Source of the DNA: Fibrobacter sp. UBA4309
Lineage (GTDB): Bacteria > Fibrobacterota > Fibrobacteria > Fibrobacterales > Fibrobacteraceae
DNA: 64,000 nucleotides
Assembly: GCF_002395745.1 (NCBI RefSeq)
Contig: NZ_DGUN01000049.1
Span: 76,947 to 140,946, forward strand
Reading direction: 5' to 3'
The notes below the pieces were generated by a model. It was not told the DNA's origin and searched no databases. It worked only from the letters and a program-made list of their open reading frames with translations. The stretch's first letter is position 1, and every line of letters begins with the position of its first letter. The translations under genes and the position numbers were made by a program. Shown here one piece after another: positions 50,581-58,598 of the stretch.

Positions 50581-51300
50581 TTAGATATTAAGCAATTCGA
50601 TTCCGCCGTTTTCCATCCGGAGAACGGCGGGATTTTTTATCCACTCGCCCGGCGAGGCCACCACCCCGTTTTCCACGTTCCATACACCGCCAATATGGTG
50701 ATGCCCGTGGACGCAGATGTCACAGTTTTTCGCTTTCAGGGCACGGTTGGCCCAAGCAAGGTATTCCTCGAGCTTGACGGGATGACATTCGCCGTACTTG
50801 CGGCTGTTGCGGCCGACAAAGCGGGCGATCCCCATGCCAATGTCCGGATGGATCTGGCGGAACAGCCAACGGTTCAGCGGCAAATCGAGCACGCGACGCA
50901 AGAAACGGTAGCCGCAATCCGATTTCGGGACTCCGTCGCCATGCCTGAAATACACGCGCTTGCCCTGCAATTCAAGGACCAGCTCCCTATGGACCCGCAC
51001 CCCGAGCTGCTCCGGGAAAAAAGGTCCGTAGGCAAAGTCGTGATTTCCCTTGAGCAGATGCACCTGCACGCCCGAAGACACCAGTTCAGCCAAGGCGCGG
51101 AACAGCTGCATGTGTCCAGAAGAAACGTAATAGCGGTACTCGTACCAGAATTCGAACAAATCGCCCACAATGACCACATGGCTGGCCTTGCCCTTCCAGG
51201 ATTCCAGAAGGCGGACAAGCTTCGTTTCCCTGTCGGGCACGCAGCCCGGAGGGTCAATGCCCAAATGGGCGTCACTGAGAAAATAAGCGGGCAAAGTCAT
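50581..51300 (-). CDS. lpxH: LpxH-like UDP-2,3-diacylglucosamine diphosphatase
   Basis: A 239-residue metallophosphoesterase. Metal motifs are in order: 'YFLSDAHLG', IVGDLFEFWYEYRYYV, LLKGNHDF, 'YFRHGDG' and 'ICVHGHHHIGG'. The spacing and the FEFW motif fit LpxH/LpxH2, which releases UMP from UDP-2,3-diacylglucosamine in lipid A synthesis. It lies in a stretch with Lnt, another envelope enzyme. ATG 51300 has TATCTT ending 7 nt upstream and is divergent from the lipoprotein gene. A different UDP-sugar or nucleotide substrate cannot be ruled out. Confidence 0.83.
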   Translation of the reverse strand: MTLPAYFLSDAHLGIDPPGCVPDRETKLVRLLESWKGKASHVVIVGDLFEFWYEYRYYVSSGHMQLFRALAELVSSGVQVHLLKGNHDFAYGPFFPEQLGVRVHRELVLELQGKRVYFRHGDGVPKSDCGYRFLRRVLDLPLNRWLFRQIHPDIGMGIARFVGRNSRKYGECHPVKLEEYLAWANRALKAKNCDICVHGHHHIGGVWNVENGVVASPGEWIKNPAVLRMENGGIELLNI

Positions 51301-51307
51301 CGTGAAT

Positions 51308-51313
51308 AAGATA
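51308..51313 (-). promoter_or_regulatory. Putative -10 box (TATCTT), leaderless start
   Basis: TATCTT on the minus strand ends 7 nt before the ATG at 51300. The same hexamer at the same distance serves the divergent gene. Confidence 0.4.
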
Positions 51314-51332
51314 GTAATAACTAACTAATAAC

Positions 51333-51338
51333 TATCTT
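51333..51338 (+). promoter_or_regulatory. Putative -10 box (TATCTT), leaderless start
   Basis: TATCTT ends 7 nt before the ATG at 51346; no Shine-Dalgarno is present. Confidence 0.4.
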
Positions 51339-51345
51339 TAAAACA

Positions 51346-51909
51346 ATGAGTTATCGTACACACATTGGTTTACTTGGACTTCTTGGGGGAATTCTGTTCT
51401 TCGCCGGGTGCTCCATGAACCTTGCGAAATACGACCTGCAAGAATTCCCGAAGACCATCCCGTTCTTCGAACCCATCACCATTACCTACGCCGGCAACAC
51501 GGTTCCCCTGGATGTGAACCTACAGAGAGCCTACTCGTTTGCCGTCGACACGACGAGCTACCCGATGGAGACCTGCCGCGGAGTCGCCAGCATCCAGGCA
51601 AGCGCCATCCAGGACGAATCGCCGGACTCCTGGAACATTGGGGCGGCATTTGTCCCCTTCTGGCCGGCACTTCCCGTAAAGGAGACCTGGCACTACAGCA
51701 TGGACGTCCGCATTTTCTGCAACGGGACCCTCACGTTCAAGGCCACCTTCGAAGAAAGCGAACACGTCGACGCCTTCTGGTACGGCAAGATGCGCGCCGA
51801 CCTCGTAAACGAAGCCTCGCAAGAGATGCACCGCAAGCTCATGGAACGCATCCGGTTCGAGACAGGCCTGGGACGCGCCGCCGACCTCAACTCCGCGCAG
51901 GATTACTGA
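51346..51909 (+). CDS. Lipoprotein of unknown function
   Basis: A 187-residue lipoprotein with lipobox FFAGC (Cys ~22). The mature part starts 'SMNLAKYDLQEFPKTIPFFEPIT' and has several beta strands and two cysteines ('METCRGV', 'IFCNGTL') that could form a disulphide; the C-terminal ~40 residues are helical. I recognise no family. rsmI follows after 36 bp on the same strand, so co-expression is possible but not certain. Confidence 0.72.
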   Translation: MSYRTHIGLLGLLGGILFFAGCSMNLAKYDLQEFPKTIPFFEPITITYAGNTVPLDVNLQRAYSFAVDTTSYPMETCRGVASIQASAIQDESPDSWNIGAAFVPFWPALPVKETWHYSMDVRIFCNGTLTFKATFEESEHVDAFWYGKMRADLVNEASQEMHRKLMERIRFETGLGRAADLNSAQDY

Positions 51910-51945
51910 CAAGCGTTTAACACCCAGTTCCAAGAACCCGCCAAA

Positions 51946-52629
51946 ATGCATACACTATACATAGTCGCAACCCCTATCGGCAACATGGAAGACATCACCT
52001 ACCGTGCTGTCCGCATCCTCAAGGAAGTCCCGCTCGTGCTGGCCGAGGACACCCGCCATAGCCGAATCCTTTTCGACGCCTACGGGATTACGACACCCAT
52101 GGAAGCATACCACGACTTCAACAAGGAAAAGGTGACGCCCAAGTATGTGGAGTTCCTGAAAAACGAAGGGGACATCGCGCTCATCAGCGACGCAGGCACG
52201 CCCGGAATCGCCGACCCCGCTTTCAACCTGGTCCGTGAATGCGTACGCGAAGGAATCGATGTCCGCGCCGTTCCCGGCTGCTGCGCCATGATTACCGCCC
52301 TCGTCAGTTCCGGGATGCCGACCGACCACTTCACCTTCCAGTATTTTTCGCCCAAGAAGAGCGCCCAGCGCATCCACCTGCTCGAAAAGCTGAAAGACGA
52401 AGAAGCCACGCAGATTTTTTACGCCAGCCCGCACAACATCGACAAGTTCGTCGACGAGATTGGCCAGGTTTTCGGCGAGACGAAAATTGCCGTCATGCGG
52501 GAACTGACCAAGAAATTCGAAGAACACCTCGTAGGGACGCCGGCCGAAATCGCCGCCCATTTCAAGGCGCATCCGCCCAAGGGCGAATTCGTACTGATTT
52601 TCAACCCGCAAAACAAGAGCGGACTTTAA
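51946..52629 (+). CDS. rsmI: 16S rRNA 2'-O-methyltransferase RsmI
   Basis: A 227-residue tetrapyrrole-methylase-fold enzyme that 2'-O-methylates C1402 of 16S rRNA. It opens 'LYIVATPIGNMEDITYRAVRIL', followed by AEDTRHSRILF, 'ALISDAGTPGIADPAF', 'VPGCCAMITALVSSGMPTDHFTF' and FYASPHNI. All are RsmI signatures (usual 'YESPHR' is YASPHN here). It lacks the C-terminal extension of some homologues (usually ~280 residues). lnt starts 17 bp downstream. Confidence 0.92.
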   Translation: MHTLYIVATPIGNMEDITYRAVRILKEVPLVLAEDTRHSRILFDAYGITTPMEAYHDFNKEKVTPKYVEFLKNEGDIALISDAGTPGIADPAFNLVRECVREGIDVRAVPGCCAMITALVSSGMPTDHFTFQYFSPKKSAQRIHLLEKLKDEEATQIFYASPHNIDKFVDEIGQVFGETKIAVMRELTKKFEEHLVGTPAEIAAHFKAHPPKGEFVLIFNPQNKSGL

Positions 52630-52646
52630 TTAATGTGGGATGTGGA

Positions 52647-54578
52647 ATGAGAGATTTTCTGTTTAAAATTATAATGCAACTTAAAGCGCTCCCGAAGATT
52701 TACTGGATTTGTTTTGCGACAATCCTGGTTGCCGAGGTTATCGCGTTCGCCCTGCGTCCCGACGAACCCGGCCTGTACATACTGAATTACCAGTACCTCC
52801 CGCTGGCCGCATTCGTCCCCTTCTTCATCGCGCGCTCTATCCGCCAAAACTTCAGGCGTTCCCTGTACACCTACAGCATCTTGCAGTTCCTGTTCCTCGC
52901 CATTGACTACCTGAGCCAAAGCCATGCCGGGCTTGTCCAAATAGCGCTCACGAGCATTCCCGTATTCATTTACTGGCTGGTCCTCTTCGCCATCTGGAAC
53001 GCCAGGCATGTCCGCAGCGCCACGTCGCGCAGGGCGCTCCTGCTGAGCACCATCGCCTGGACTCTTTTCGGGTTCGCCTTCCCGCCATTCCCTCTCGGCC
53101 CGGCCACACTGCTGATTCTCGTCCCCTGGTTTATCGTCCTGAACCGCTATAGCCGCAGCGAGGCGATTTTCGCGACGTTCTGGTCGGGCATGGTCTACAA
53201 CACCATCAACTACTACTGGATCTACAACGTGATGAACGTCGAGACGGCACCCTCCGGACTCATCTGTTTCGGCGTCCTCCTGCTTATCGCGTTCTTCAGC
53301 GCCTACGCTGTTTTTGCGGCATTCATTTACACCGTGGTCCGCGAAATCAAGATTGGAGGGCACAGGTGGCTGCTCATTCTCTACCCCCTGTTCTTTGCCG
53401 GGCTCGAAATGACGCGAACCCGCGGGGATTTCGCTTTTCCGTGGAGCCACCTGGGATACACTTTCGGCAGTAACCTCGAAGTGCTGCAGATGCTTTCCGT
53501 CATCGGCATTTTCGGCTACACATTCCTGATTATCGCATCGAACATGATTGTCGCCAAGGGAATCGAGCGGCCGGGCATACGCGCCAAATGGCCCGTACTG
53601 ACTCCGCTGGTCATCCTCCTAGTCCTGCTCGTCCACGGCAACATCGTACTTTCCAGGGCAGACGCGCAGCCGTTCTATGGCAGCGATTCCCAGGAGGCCC
53701 CACAGATTGCGCTTATTCAGCCCAGCATCCAGCAGGGCGAAAAATGGAGCAAGGAACGCTACGACAGGATTATCACCAAGACGTTCGGAATGGTGAATGA
53801 CAGCGTCCCCGAGAACACGGACATCATCATCCTGGCGGAGACTGCTATCCCCGACCACATCCGCCGCCAGCCCAAAACAATCCGCCAGCTGCACGGACTG
53901 GCCACCAGGCACCAGGCCAGCGTCATGACCGGGGCGCTCGACTACAAGAGGAACCCGGCGGGAAGCCTGCGCCGTTTCGACATCTACAACGCCTCGTTCC
54001 TGTTCACCCCCGACGATCCCGACCATTTCAAGCGCTACATCAAGAAGCACCTCGTCCCGTTCAGCGAACGCATCCCGTTCGACGACATCTTCCCCATCTT
54101 GAACTACGTGGACCTGGGCGAAGGCGACTTCGTGCCCGGCAAGGAGACCCCCGTTTACGGTCCGTTCAAGTGGACGCCGTTCATCTGCTACGATGCCATT
54201 TTCGGCGACCTCGTGCGCGAGGCCATCAACAAAGGCTCCCGCCTGATGGTAAACATCACGAACGACGGCTGGTTCGGGCGCAGTACCGCCCCCTACCAGC
54301 ACCTGAACCTGGTCCGCTACCGCGCCATCGAAAACGGCATGCCCACCGCAAGACTCGCCAACAGCGGCATTACCGCTTTCATCGACCAGTACGGCCACAT
54401 ATCCGACAAGACGGAAATCTTCACCGACCGCGTCGTCGTGCGCAAGATGCAGCTCAAGACGCGCGATACGGTATACCAGCATATCGGAGACACGGTCGAA
54501 ACCATCCTCCTCTGGTTCTTCGCCATTTACCTCTTGGCAATAATCCTGCTCTGGAAAAAATTCAGGACACTACAGTAA
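52647..54578 (+). CDS. lnt: Apolipoprotein N-acyltransferase
   Basis: A 643-residue inner-membrane enzyme that adds the third acyl chain to the N-terminal Cys of lipoproteins. About eight helices precede a nitrilase-like domain with the catalytic triad: E398 in 'ILAETAIP', K466 in 'KKHLVPFSERIPF' and C514 in 'FICYDAIF'. The CYE of most homologues is CYD. It is ~130 residues longer than the E. coli enzyme (~510), mostly in the N-terminal membrane part. ATG 52647 is chosen; the frame further upstream lies inside rsmI. The many lipoproteins here are its substrates. Confidence 0.9.
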   Translation: MRDFLFKIIMQLKALPKIYWICFATILVAEVIAFALRPDEPGLYILNYQYLPLAAFVPFFIARSIRQNFRRSLYTYSILQFLFLAIDYLSQSHAGLVQIALTSIPVFIYWLVLFAIWNARHVRSATSRRALLLSTIAWTLFGFAFPPFPLGPATLLILVPWFIVLNRYSRSEAIFATFWSGMVYNTINYYWIYNVMNVETAPSGLICFGVLLLIAFFSAYAVFAAFIYTVVREIKIGGHRWLLILYPLFFAGLEMTRTRGDFAFPWSHLGYTFGSNLEVLQMLSVIGIFGYTFLIIASNMIVAKGIERPGIRAKWPVLTPLVILLVLLVHGNIVLSRADAQPFYGSDSQEAPQIALIQPSIQQGEKWSKERYDRIITKTFGMVNDSVPENTDIIILAETAIPDHIRRQPKTIRQLHGLATRHQASVMTGALDYKRNPAGSLRRFDIYNASFLFTPDDPDHFKRYIKKHLVPFSERIPFDDIFPILNYVDLGEGDFVPGKETPVYGPFKWTPFICYDAIFGDLVREAINKGSRLMVNITNDGWFGRSTAPYQHLNLVRYRAIENGMPTARLANSGITAFIDQYGHISDKTEIFTDRVVVRKMQLKTRDTVYQHIGDTVETILLWFFAIYLLAIILLWKKFRTLQ

Positions 54579-55208
54579 CAGCATCGGCGGCCAGTGGCCG
54601 GCCTTGGGGCGTTCCTTGAAGGTGGCCCCGGGCAGGAACTCCTTGAGCTTTAGAGTCTGCAAAGGCGGAATAGCCTGGTCCATGCGGCCATAGTAGACCT
54701 GGATGTCTTCGCCATTGGCCAACGGTTCAGTTACTTTATTTGTAGCTAGATAGGTAATACCTTCGGCAAGGAGCGCCGGATCCATCTTCTTGGCGGCGCG
54801 GAACCAGTCGTCTTGCCATTCCCCGAATTCGTCGCTGAACTGTTCCATGAACGACTTGAGCGCCGGTTCTATCGTCGAGCGCATCTGGCGCGCCATGAAC
54901 GTCAGGTTCTGTTCGGTCCAGTCACCGTCATCGTCGCAGAAGTCGGCAAACGGCGAAAGGAGAATCCACTTCTGTCCGGGCTTGCGGCCAGAGGCATTCT
55001 TCAGCAACGCCAGGGCACCCATGCCCCAGCCCACGACGGTACTTGCCGCCGACAGTCCCGGGAGCTTATACAGGTCCCCCAGATTCGGCACCATTTTTTC
55101 GTACGGGACAAAAGTATGACGAGCGGAAGAATCGACGTCGGTCAGGTCGTCTTCCCACAAAGCTAAATCAGAAGCCCAATCGGGCAGCCAAATCCACTTT
55201 TCACTCAT
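54570..55208 (-). CDS. BioH/BioG-like alpha/beta-hydrolase without Ser nucleophile
   Basis: A 212-residue soluble protein resembling small carboxylesterases of the BioH type: 'WIWLPDWASDLALWEDDL', 'STVVGWGMGALALL', 'WILLSPFADFCDD' and, at the end, 'LPGATFKERPKAGHWPPML' with the expected catalytic His. At the nucleophile elbow GxSxG is replaced by GWGMG (residues 60-64), Gly62 in place of Ser. Unless another residue acts, it is probably not a hydrolase. It overlaps the convergent lnt end by 9 nt. No biotin genes are near. Confidence 0.7.
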   Translation of the reverse strand: MSEKWIWLPDWASDLALWEDDLTDVDSSARHTFVPYEKMVPNLGDLYKLPGLSAASTVVGWGMGALALLKNASGRKPGQKWILLSPFADFCDDDGDWTEQNLTFMARQMRSTIEPALKSFMEQFSDEFGEWQDDWFRAAKKMDPALLAEGITYLATNKVTEPLANGEDIQVYYGRMDQAIPPLQTLKLKEFLPGATFKERPKAGHWPPMLLL

Positions 55209-55350
55209 ACAACTTAATGCTCCAGTTCTTTTTCAACCATCGTTTTGGTATTTACCTACTTGAAAGATATATAGCCTTTTCAAAAAAATGCACTATAAAT
55301 AAAAAAAAACACATTTTAGATTGGAACATGCATTTTATCGCATTTTTCGC

Positions 55351-55379
55351 TTGACTTTGCCGTAAGATTAAAATAACTT
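55351..55379 (+). promoter_or_regulatory. Promoter of envelope module copy 2
   Basis: -35 TTGACT (55351-55356), 17-nt spacer, -10 TAACTT (55374-55379). The flanking CGC before and TTG after the -35 match the promoter at 24646. The rest of the 181-bp gap 55209-55389 is AT-rich with poly-A tracts and no other clear feature. Confidence 0.65.
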
Positions 55380-55389
55380 TACACTGAAT

Positions 55390-56349
55390 ATGAAATTTAC
55401 TTTACCTCTCATAGCTGTAGCCCTTCTCATGGGGACAGCCTGTTCATCTAGTCCGAAATACGCCCCGGACCCGACCTTGACCAAGAACAAGGCCCATAAG
55501 GCGTATTCCGAGATGGACGAAGAAACGGGAACGCCGCATGTCAACCAGCGCGACGTCCGCAAAGGGGATCTTGACCGCAAATCGCAACTGCCCGGCCAGA
55601 ACGCCACATCGGAAACCGTATCTACCCCCACCATCATGGTCATGCCCGCCAACAAGACCAATAATCCAATGTCCCACGCCATGATGGAAGCCATCAACGG
55701 CTACCTCACCAAGAAGAACTTCGAGGTGAAGTCGATGGAAGGCCAGGCCCAGCTCGACGACCTCATCAGGATGCAGAACGACATCGCCAATACCGAAGAC
55801 GACATGTCGTACCTCGCCAGCCTCGCGCTCGGCGCCGACATCTACATCAAGTTCTCCGGCTCCTCGCAGGCGGACAACGTCGTTGTCGAAATAAGCGCCT
55901 ATGAGACCTCCACTGCCCGCCTGCTCGGCAGCCAGACCGCCGAAGTCAAGAACAACGGGCACACGAACGAGACCAACCTGCGCGCCAACGCCCAGTCGGC
56001 CGCACGCAAGGCCATGCCCAACCTCGAAAAGAAAATCCTCAGCTACTGGAAAGCGGACATCGCCAAGGGCCTGCAGTACAAGGTCGTGATGAACCTGAAC
56101 AAGGACTTCTCGGACGCCCAGGTCGAAGAACTCCAGGAAGCCCTCATCAAGGCAATGAAGCGTACCTTCAACGCCATTACCGTGAACGTGATGACCTCCA
56201 AGACCATCGACGTCACCATCCACGCCGACCCCGCACGGTTTGCCGATTCCCAAGAAGTCTATAGCCAGATTCGCAGCCTGCTCAAGACGCATGCCGAAAC
56301 GAAGAAAATCAACATCACGAAGAAACTCATCTTAATGGAAATTCTCTAA
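55390..56349 (+). CDS. DUF6175-like lipoprotein, envelope module copy 2
   Basis: A 319-residue lipoprotein, the same length as its paralogue at 22094-23053. Lipobox GTAC (Cys ~18), acidic linker with 'AHKAYSEMDEE' (compare 'AHAAYDAADEE' in the paralogue), then 'TPTIMVMPANK', 'MMEAINGYLTKKNFEVKSMEGQAQLDDLIRMQ', 'YLASLALGADIYIKFSGS' and the end NITKKLILMEIL. The fold is probably TolB-N/CsgG-like. Its stop overlaps the next start (TAATG). No Shine-Dalgarno is obvious before ATG 55390, which lies 10 nt past the -10 box. Confidence 0.82.
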   Translation: MKFTLPLIAVALLMGTACSSSPKYAPDPTLTKNKAHKAYSEMDEETGTPHVNQRDVRKGDLDRKSQLPGQNATSETVSTPTIMVMPANKTNNPMSHAMMEAINGYLTKKNFEVKSMEGQAQLDDLIRMQNDIANTEDDMSYLASLALGADIYIKFSGSSQADNVVVEISAYETSTARLLGSQTAEVKNNGHTNETNLRANAQSAARKAMPNLEKKILSYWKADIAKGLQYKVVMNLNKDFSDAQVEELQEALIKAMKRTFNAITVNVMTSKTIDVTIHADPARFADSQEVYSQIRSLLKTHAETKKINITKKLILMEIL

Positions 56350-57566
56350 TGAAACGCGCCGCGATACTACTTGCATTCGTAATGGCACTGCCCGCATTCG
56401 CCGGCAGGGTCATTACGTATACCGCGTCGTCCGCCGTCTCGCAAGAAGACGCGAACAACGCGGCTATGGCGGGTATCGCCAAGCAAATAGTATCGCAGGT
56501 GGACTCCAAGCAGACGATGGTCAAGAAGGAGTCCGGCAAGAACGGCCAGAGCAAGCTGGACGAGACGTTCTTCTCGAGCAACAGCGTCAAGAGCAACATC
56601 AAGCTGAAAGGTGTCACGCTCGAAACGCTCAAGGCCGAGAAAGGCTTCATGGCCAAAGCTTCGCTCGATATCGACGAATTTACCGCCGACATCCAGTTCC
56701 GGATGAACCGCATCAAGGCCGATGTCCAGAAACTGGAAGCCGGCGCCCGCGACGCCATCAAGAAACGCCTTTACGGCCAGGCCGCCAACAACCTGCAATC
56801 CGCGCAGGACATGTTGCCGGAACACGAACGCCTGCTATGGCAGCTGAGCAAGATCTACCCGCTGAACGATTCGCACAGGCTCGTACACAACCTTCCGGAA
56901 GTCGAAACCATCCTCCTCGGCAAGCTCTCGGGAATCAAGCTTCGCGGCCCTGCCGAAACATTCGTGCTGACCAAGTCCGAAATGCCCGAATGGAGCGTCA
57001 CCGTAAGCGACGAACAGGGACTCCTCCCCGGATTTCCGCTGACCGTGCGCCAGGGACGCCAGGTCCTTTCGGAAAAGCGTACCGGCGAAAACGGCAACGC
57101 CACATTCCTGCTACGCAAGGTAAACTTCGAAAGCGGACCATACTCGTTAACCGTCTTGCCCAACCTGCCGGCGGGAATCATGAAGGCTTCCGGCCTGGAC
57201 CAGGGCATCGAGATTACTTACAAAGTGAAACTCGAACGCTGCGAAGTCCAGATGGAATGCAACCAGATAGCCAACCTTTGCAGCGCGCTGGAAAGTTCCC
57301 TGAACAAGAAATCCATCTTTACCACAAGCGCCAAGACCGCCCCGAAACTTTCCGTGAGCTTCTCGGCCCTCGAACGCAACACGCTCGATGTCGGAGGCAG
57401 CACGCTCAAGTCCTACGACATCGCCGTAGACGCCAAGGGAGAAAAAGTTTCTTTCCACAACGAAATCAAGGGCGTCGGCAAGAACGAACTGGACGCGACA
57501 ATCAAGGCCGTCCAGAAAATGGATTTTTCCAGCCTGCAGAAGCAGCTGAAGACCTACTGCAAATAG
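56349..57566 (+). CDS. Exported LPP20-like protein, envelope module copy 2
   Basis: A 405-residue exported protein (signal to ~18, AFA-G), paralogous to 20920-22092. Both have 'VSQEDANNAAMAGIAKQIVSQVDS'-type helices after the signal, a basic 'KLKGVTLETLKAEKGFMAKASLDIDEF' segment, a middle beta region and the C-terminal 'GVGKNELDATIKAVQKMDFSSLQKQLKTYCK'. Overlaps the DUF6175-like stop by 1 nt, so translation is coupled, as in copy 1. Function unknown. Confidence 0.78.
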   Translation: MKRAAILLAFVMALPAFAGRVITYTASSAVSQEDANNAAMAGIAKQIVSQVDSKQTMVKKESGKNGQSKLDETFFSSNSVKSNIKLKGVTLETLKAEKGFMAKASLDIDEFTADIQFRMNRIKADVQKLEAGARDAIKKRLYGQAANNLQSAQDMLPEHERLLWQLSKIYPLNDSHRLVHNLPEVETILLGKLSGIKLRGPAETFVLTKSEMPEWSVTVSDEQGLLPGFPLTVRQGRQVLSEKRTGENGNATFLLRKVNFESGPYSLTVLPNLPAGIMKASGLDQGIEITYKVKLERCEVQMECNQIANLCSALESSLNKKSIFTTSAKTAPKLSVSFSALERNTLDVGGSTLKSYDIAVDAKGEKVSFHNEIKGVGKNELDATIKAVQKMDFSSLQKQLKTYCK

Positions 57567-57572
57567 CAATCC

Positions 57573-58598
57573 ATGAAATTTTCCGGGCTCATTTCCTTCG
57601 TCATCGCGGTTTCTATCGACGCCTTTGCGTTCCAGTTGCCGGACAAGCCCCCAAACAGCCTTGTCTATGACGAAGACAGGCTGATGAGCGCCCAGCAGAT
57701 AGACTACTTCAACGAACTCGCCAACGAGCTTTTCCGCAAGACGGGAGTTTCCATTGCCGCGGCACTGGTCGATGACATCGAAAGCGTGAACATCCATACC
57801 TACGCTTCCCGCACTGCCGAAAAATGGGAAATCGGCGGGACTTCCGGCAACGCAATACTAATCCTGTCGGCACTGAAACAGCGGAGCAGGGCCGTAGAAA
57901 TCGGCACAGGGGCAGAACCACTGCTGACGAAAGTACGCGCCGAGCGTCTGCAGCAGGAACTGCTCGTACCCGCATTCCGCAAGGACAAATACGGCGAAGG
58001 GATACTCGCCCTCGCCTACGCCATTTCAAACGAAATCGCCCAACAAAAAGGAACATCCCTAGAAATCAAGCCGTTCATCCCCGAAGAAACGCCCATGACC
58101 GTTCAAGGCTGGATTTTCATTGTCGTCGTTTTCGGCCTGCTCGTATTCATCGGGCGCAAAGGAAGGCGGTTCGGATTCTTCGACAACATGAAAAAGCTAC
58201 TGTGCGTAAGCGAGATTGAAAATTCGGATTGGCCAGGAATATTCAGGAACACCCTCGGCGACAACCTCGTCACGGCGTTCCTCTCCGGCAAGTGCCTCAT
58301 GGAAGGATTCGATGCGCTCGCATCGCCCTGGACCATAAGCTTTATACTCAAGGACAACTCTCCCGAACAGGTTGCCAAGATTCGCGCCTACGAGAAGCGC
58401 GCCCGCAGGGAGAACCTCGAGTTCGCCCGCTTCTACAGCCTGGCAGAAATCTCCAGGGCTCTCGAAGGAGTCCAGGCGCACGGCGACACACTGTTCTACG
58501 GCGTATACTACCTTGAAACCGGGACGTATCCCGAAAATAACAAACAGGTCACGGAATATTTCCATGACCTGTACCAAGAAAAACCTGCAGAAGCCTAA
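57573..58598 (+). CDS. TPM-domain membrane protein
   Basis: A 341-residue exported protein with signal peptide (to ~19), a TPM domain (~residues 25-165: 'LVYDEDRLMSAQQIDYFNELANELFRKTGVSIAAALV', 'ILILSALKQRSRAVEIGTGAEPLLT'), one membrane helix (~180-197), and a C-terminal soluble domain of ~145 residues. TPM domains occur in membrane-linked proteins and in some acid phosphatases; here the biochemical role is unknown. It follows the LPP20-like gene by 6 bp and has no counterpart at the first module locus. It overlaps the convergent DUF3300 gene by 4 nt. Confidence 0.82.
   Translation: MKFSGLISFVIAVSIDAFAFQLPDKPPNSLVYDEDRLMSAQQIDYFNELANELFRKTGVSIAAALVDDIESVNIHTYASRTAEKWEIGGTSGNAILILSALKQRSRAVEIGTGAEPLLTKVRAERLQQELLVPAFRKDKYGEGILALAYAISNEIAQQKGTSLEIKPFIPEETPMTVQGWIFIVVVFGLLVFIGRKGRRFGFFDNMKKLLCVSEIENSDWPGIFRNTLGDNLVTAFLSGKCLMEGFDALASPWTISFILKDNSPEQVAKIRAYEKRARRENLEFARFYSLAEISRALEGVQAHGDTLFYGVYYLETGTYPENNKQVTEYFHDLYQEKPAEA

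Noticed and set aside
52239..52646. N-terminal extension of the lnt frame
   Set aside because: It overlaps rsmI in another frame, is Arg/Pro-rich like a shadow translation, and a plausible ATG lies at 52647.
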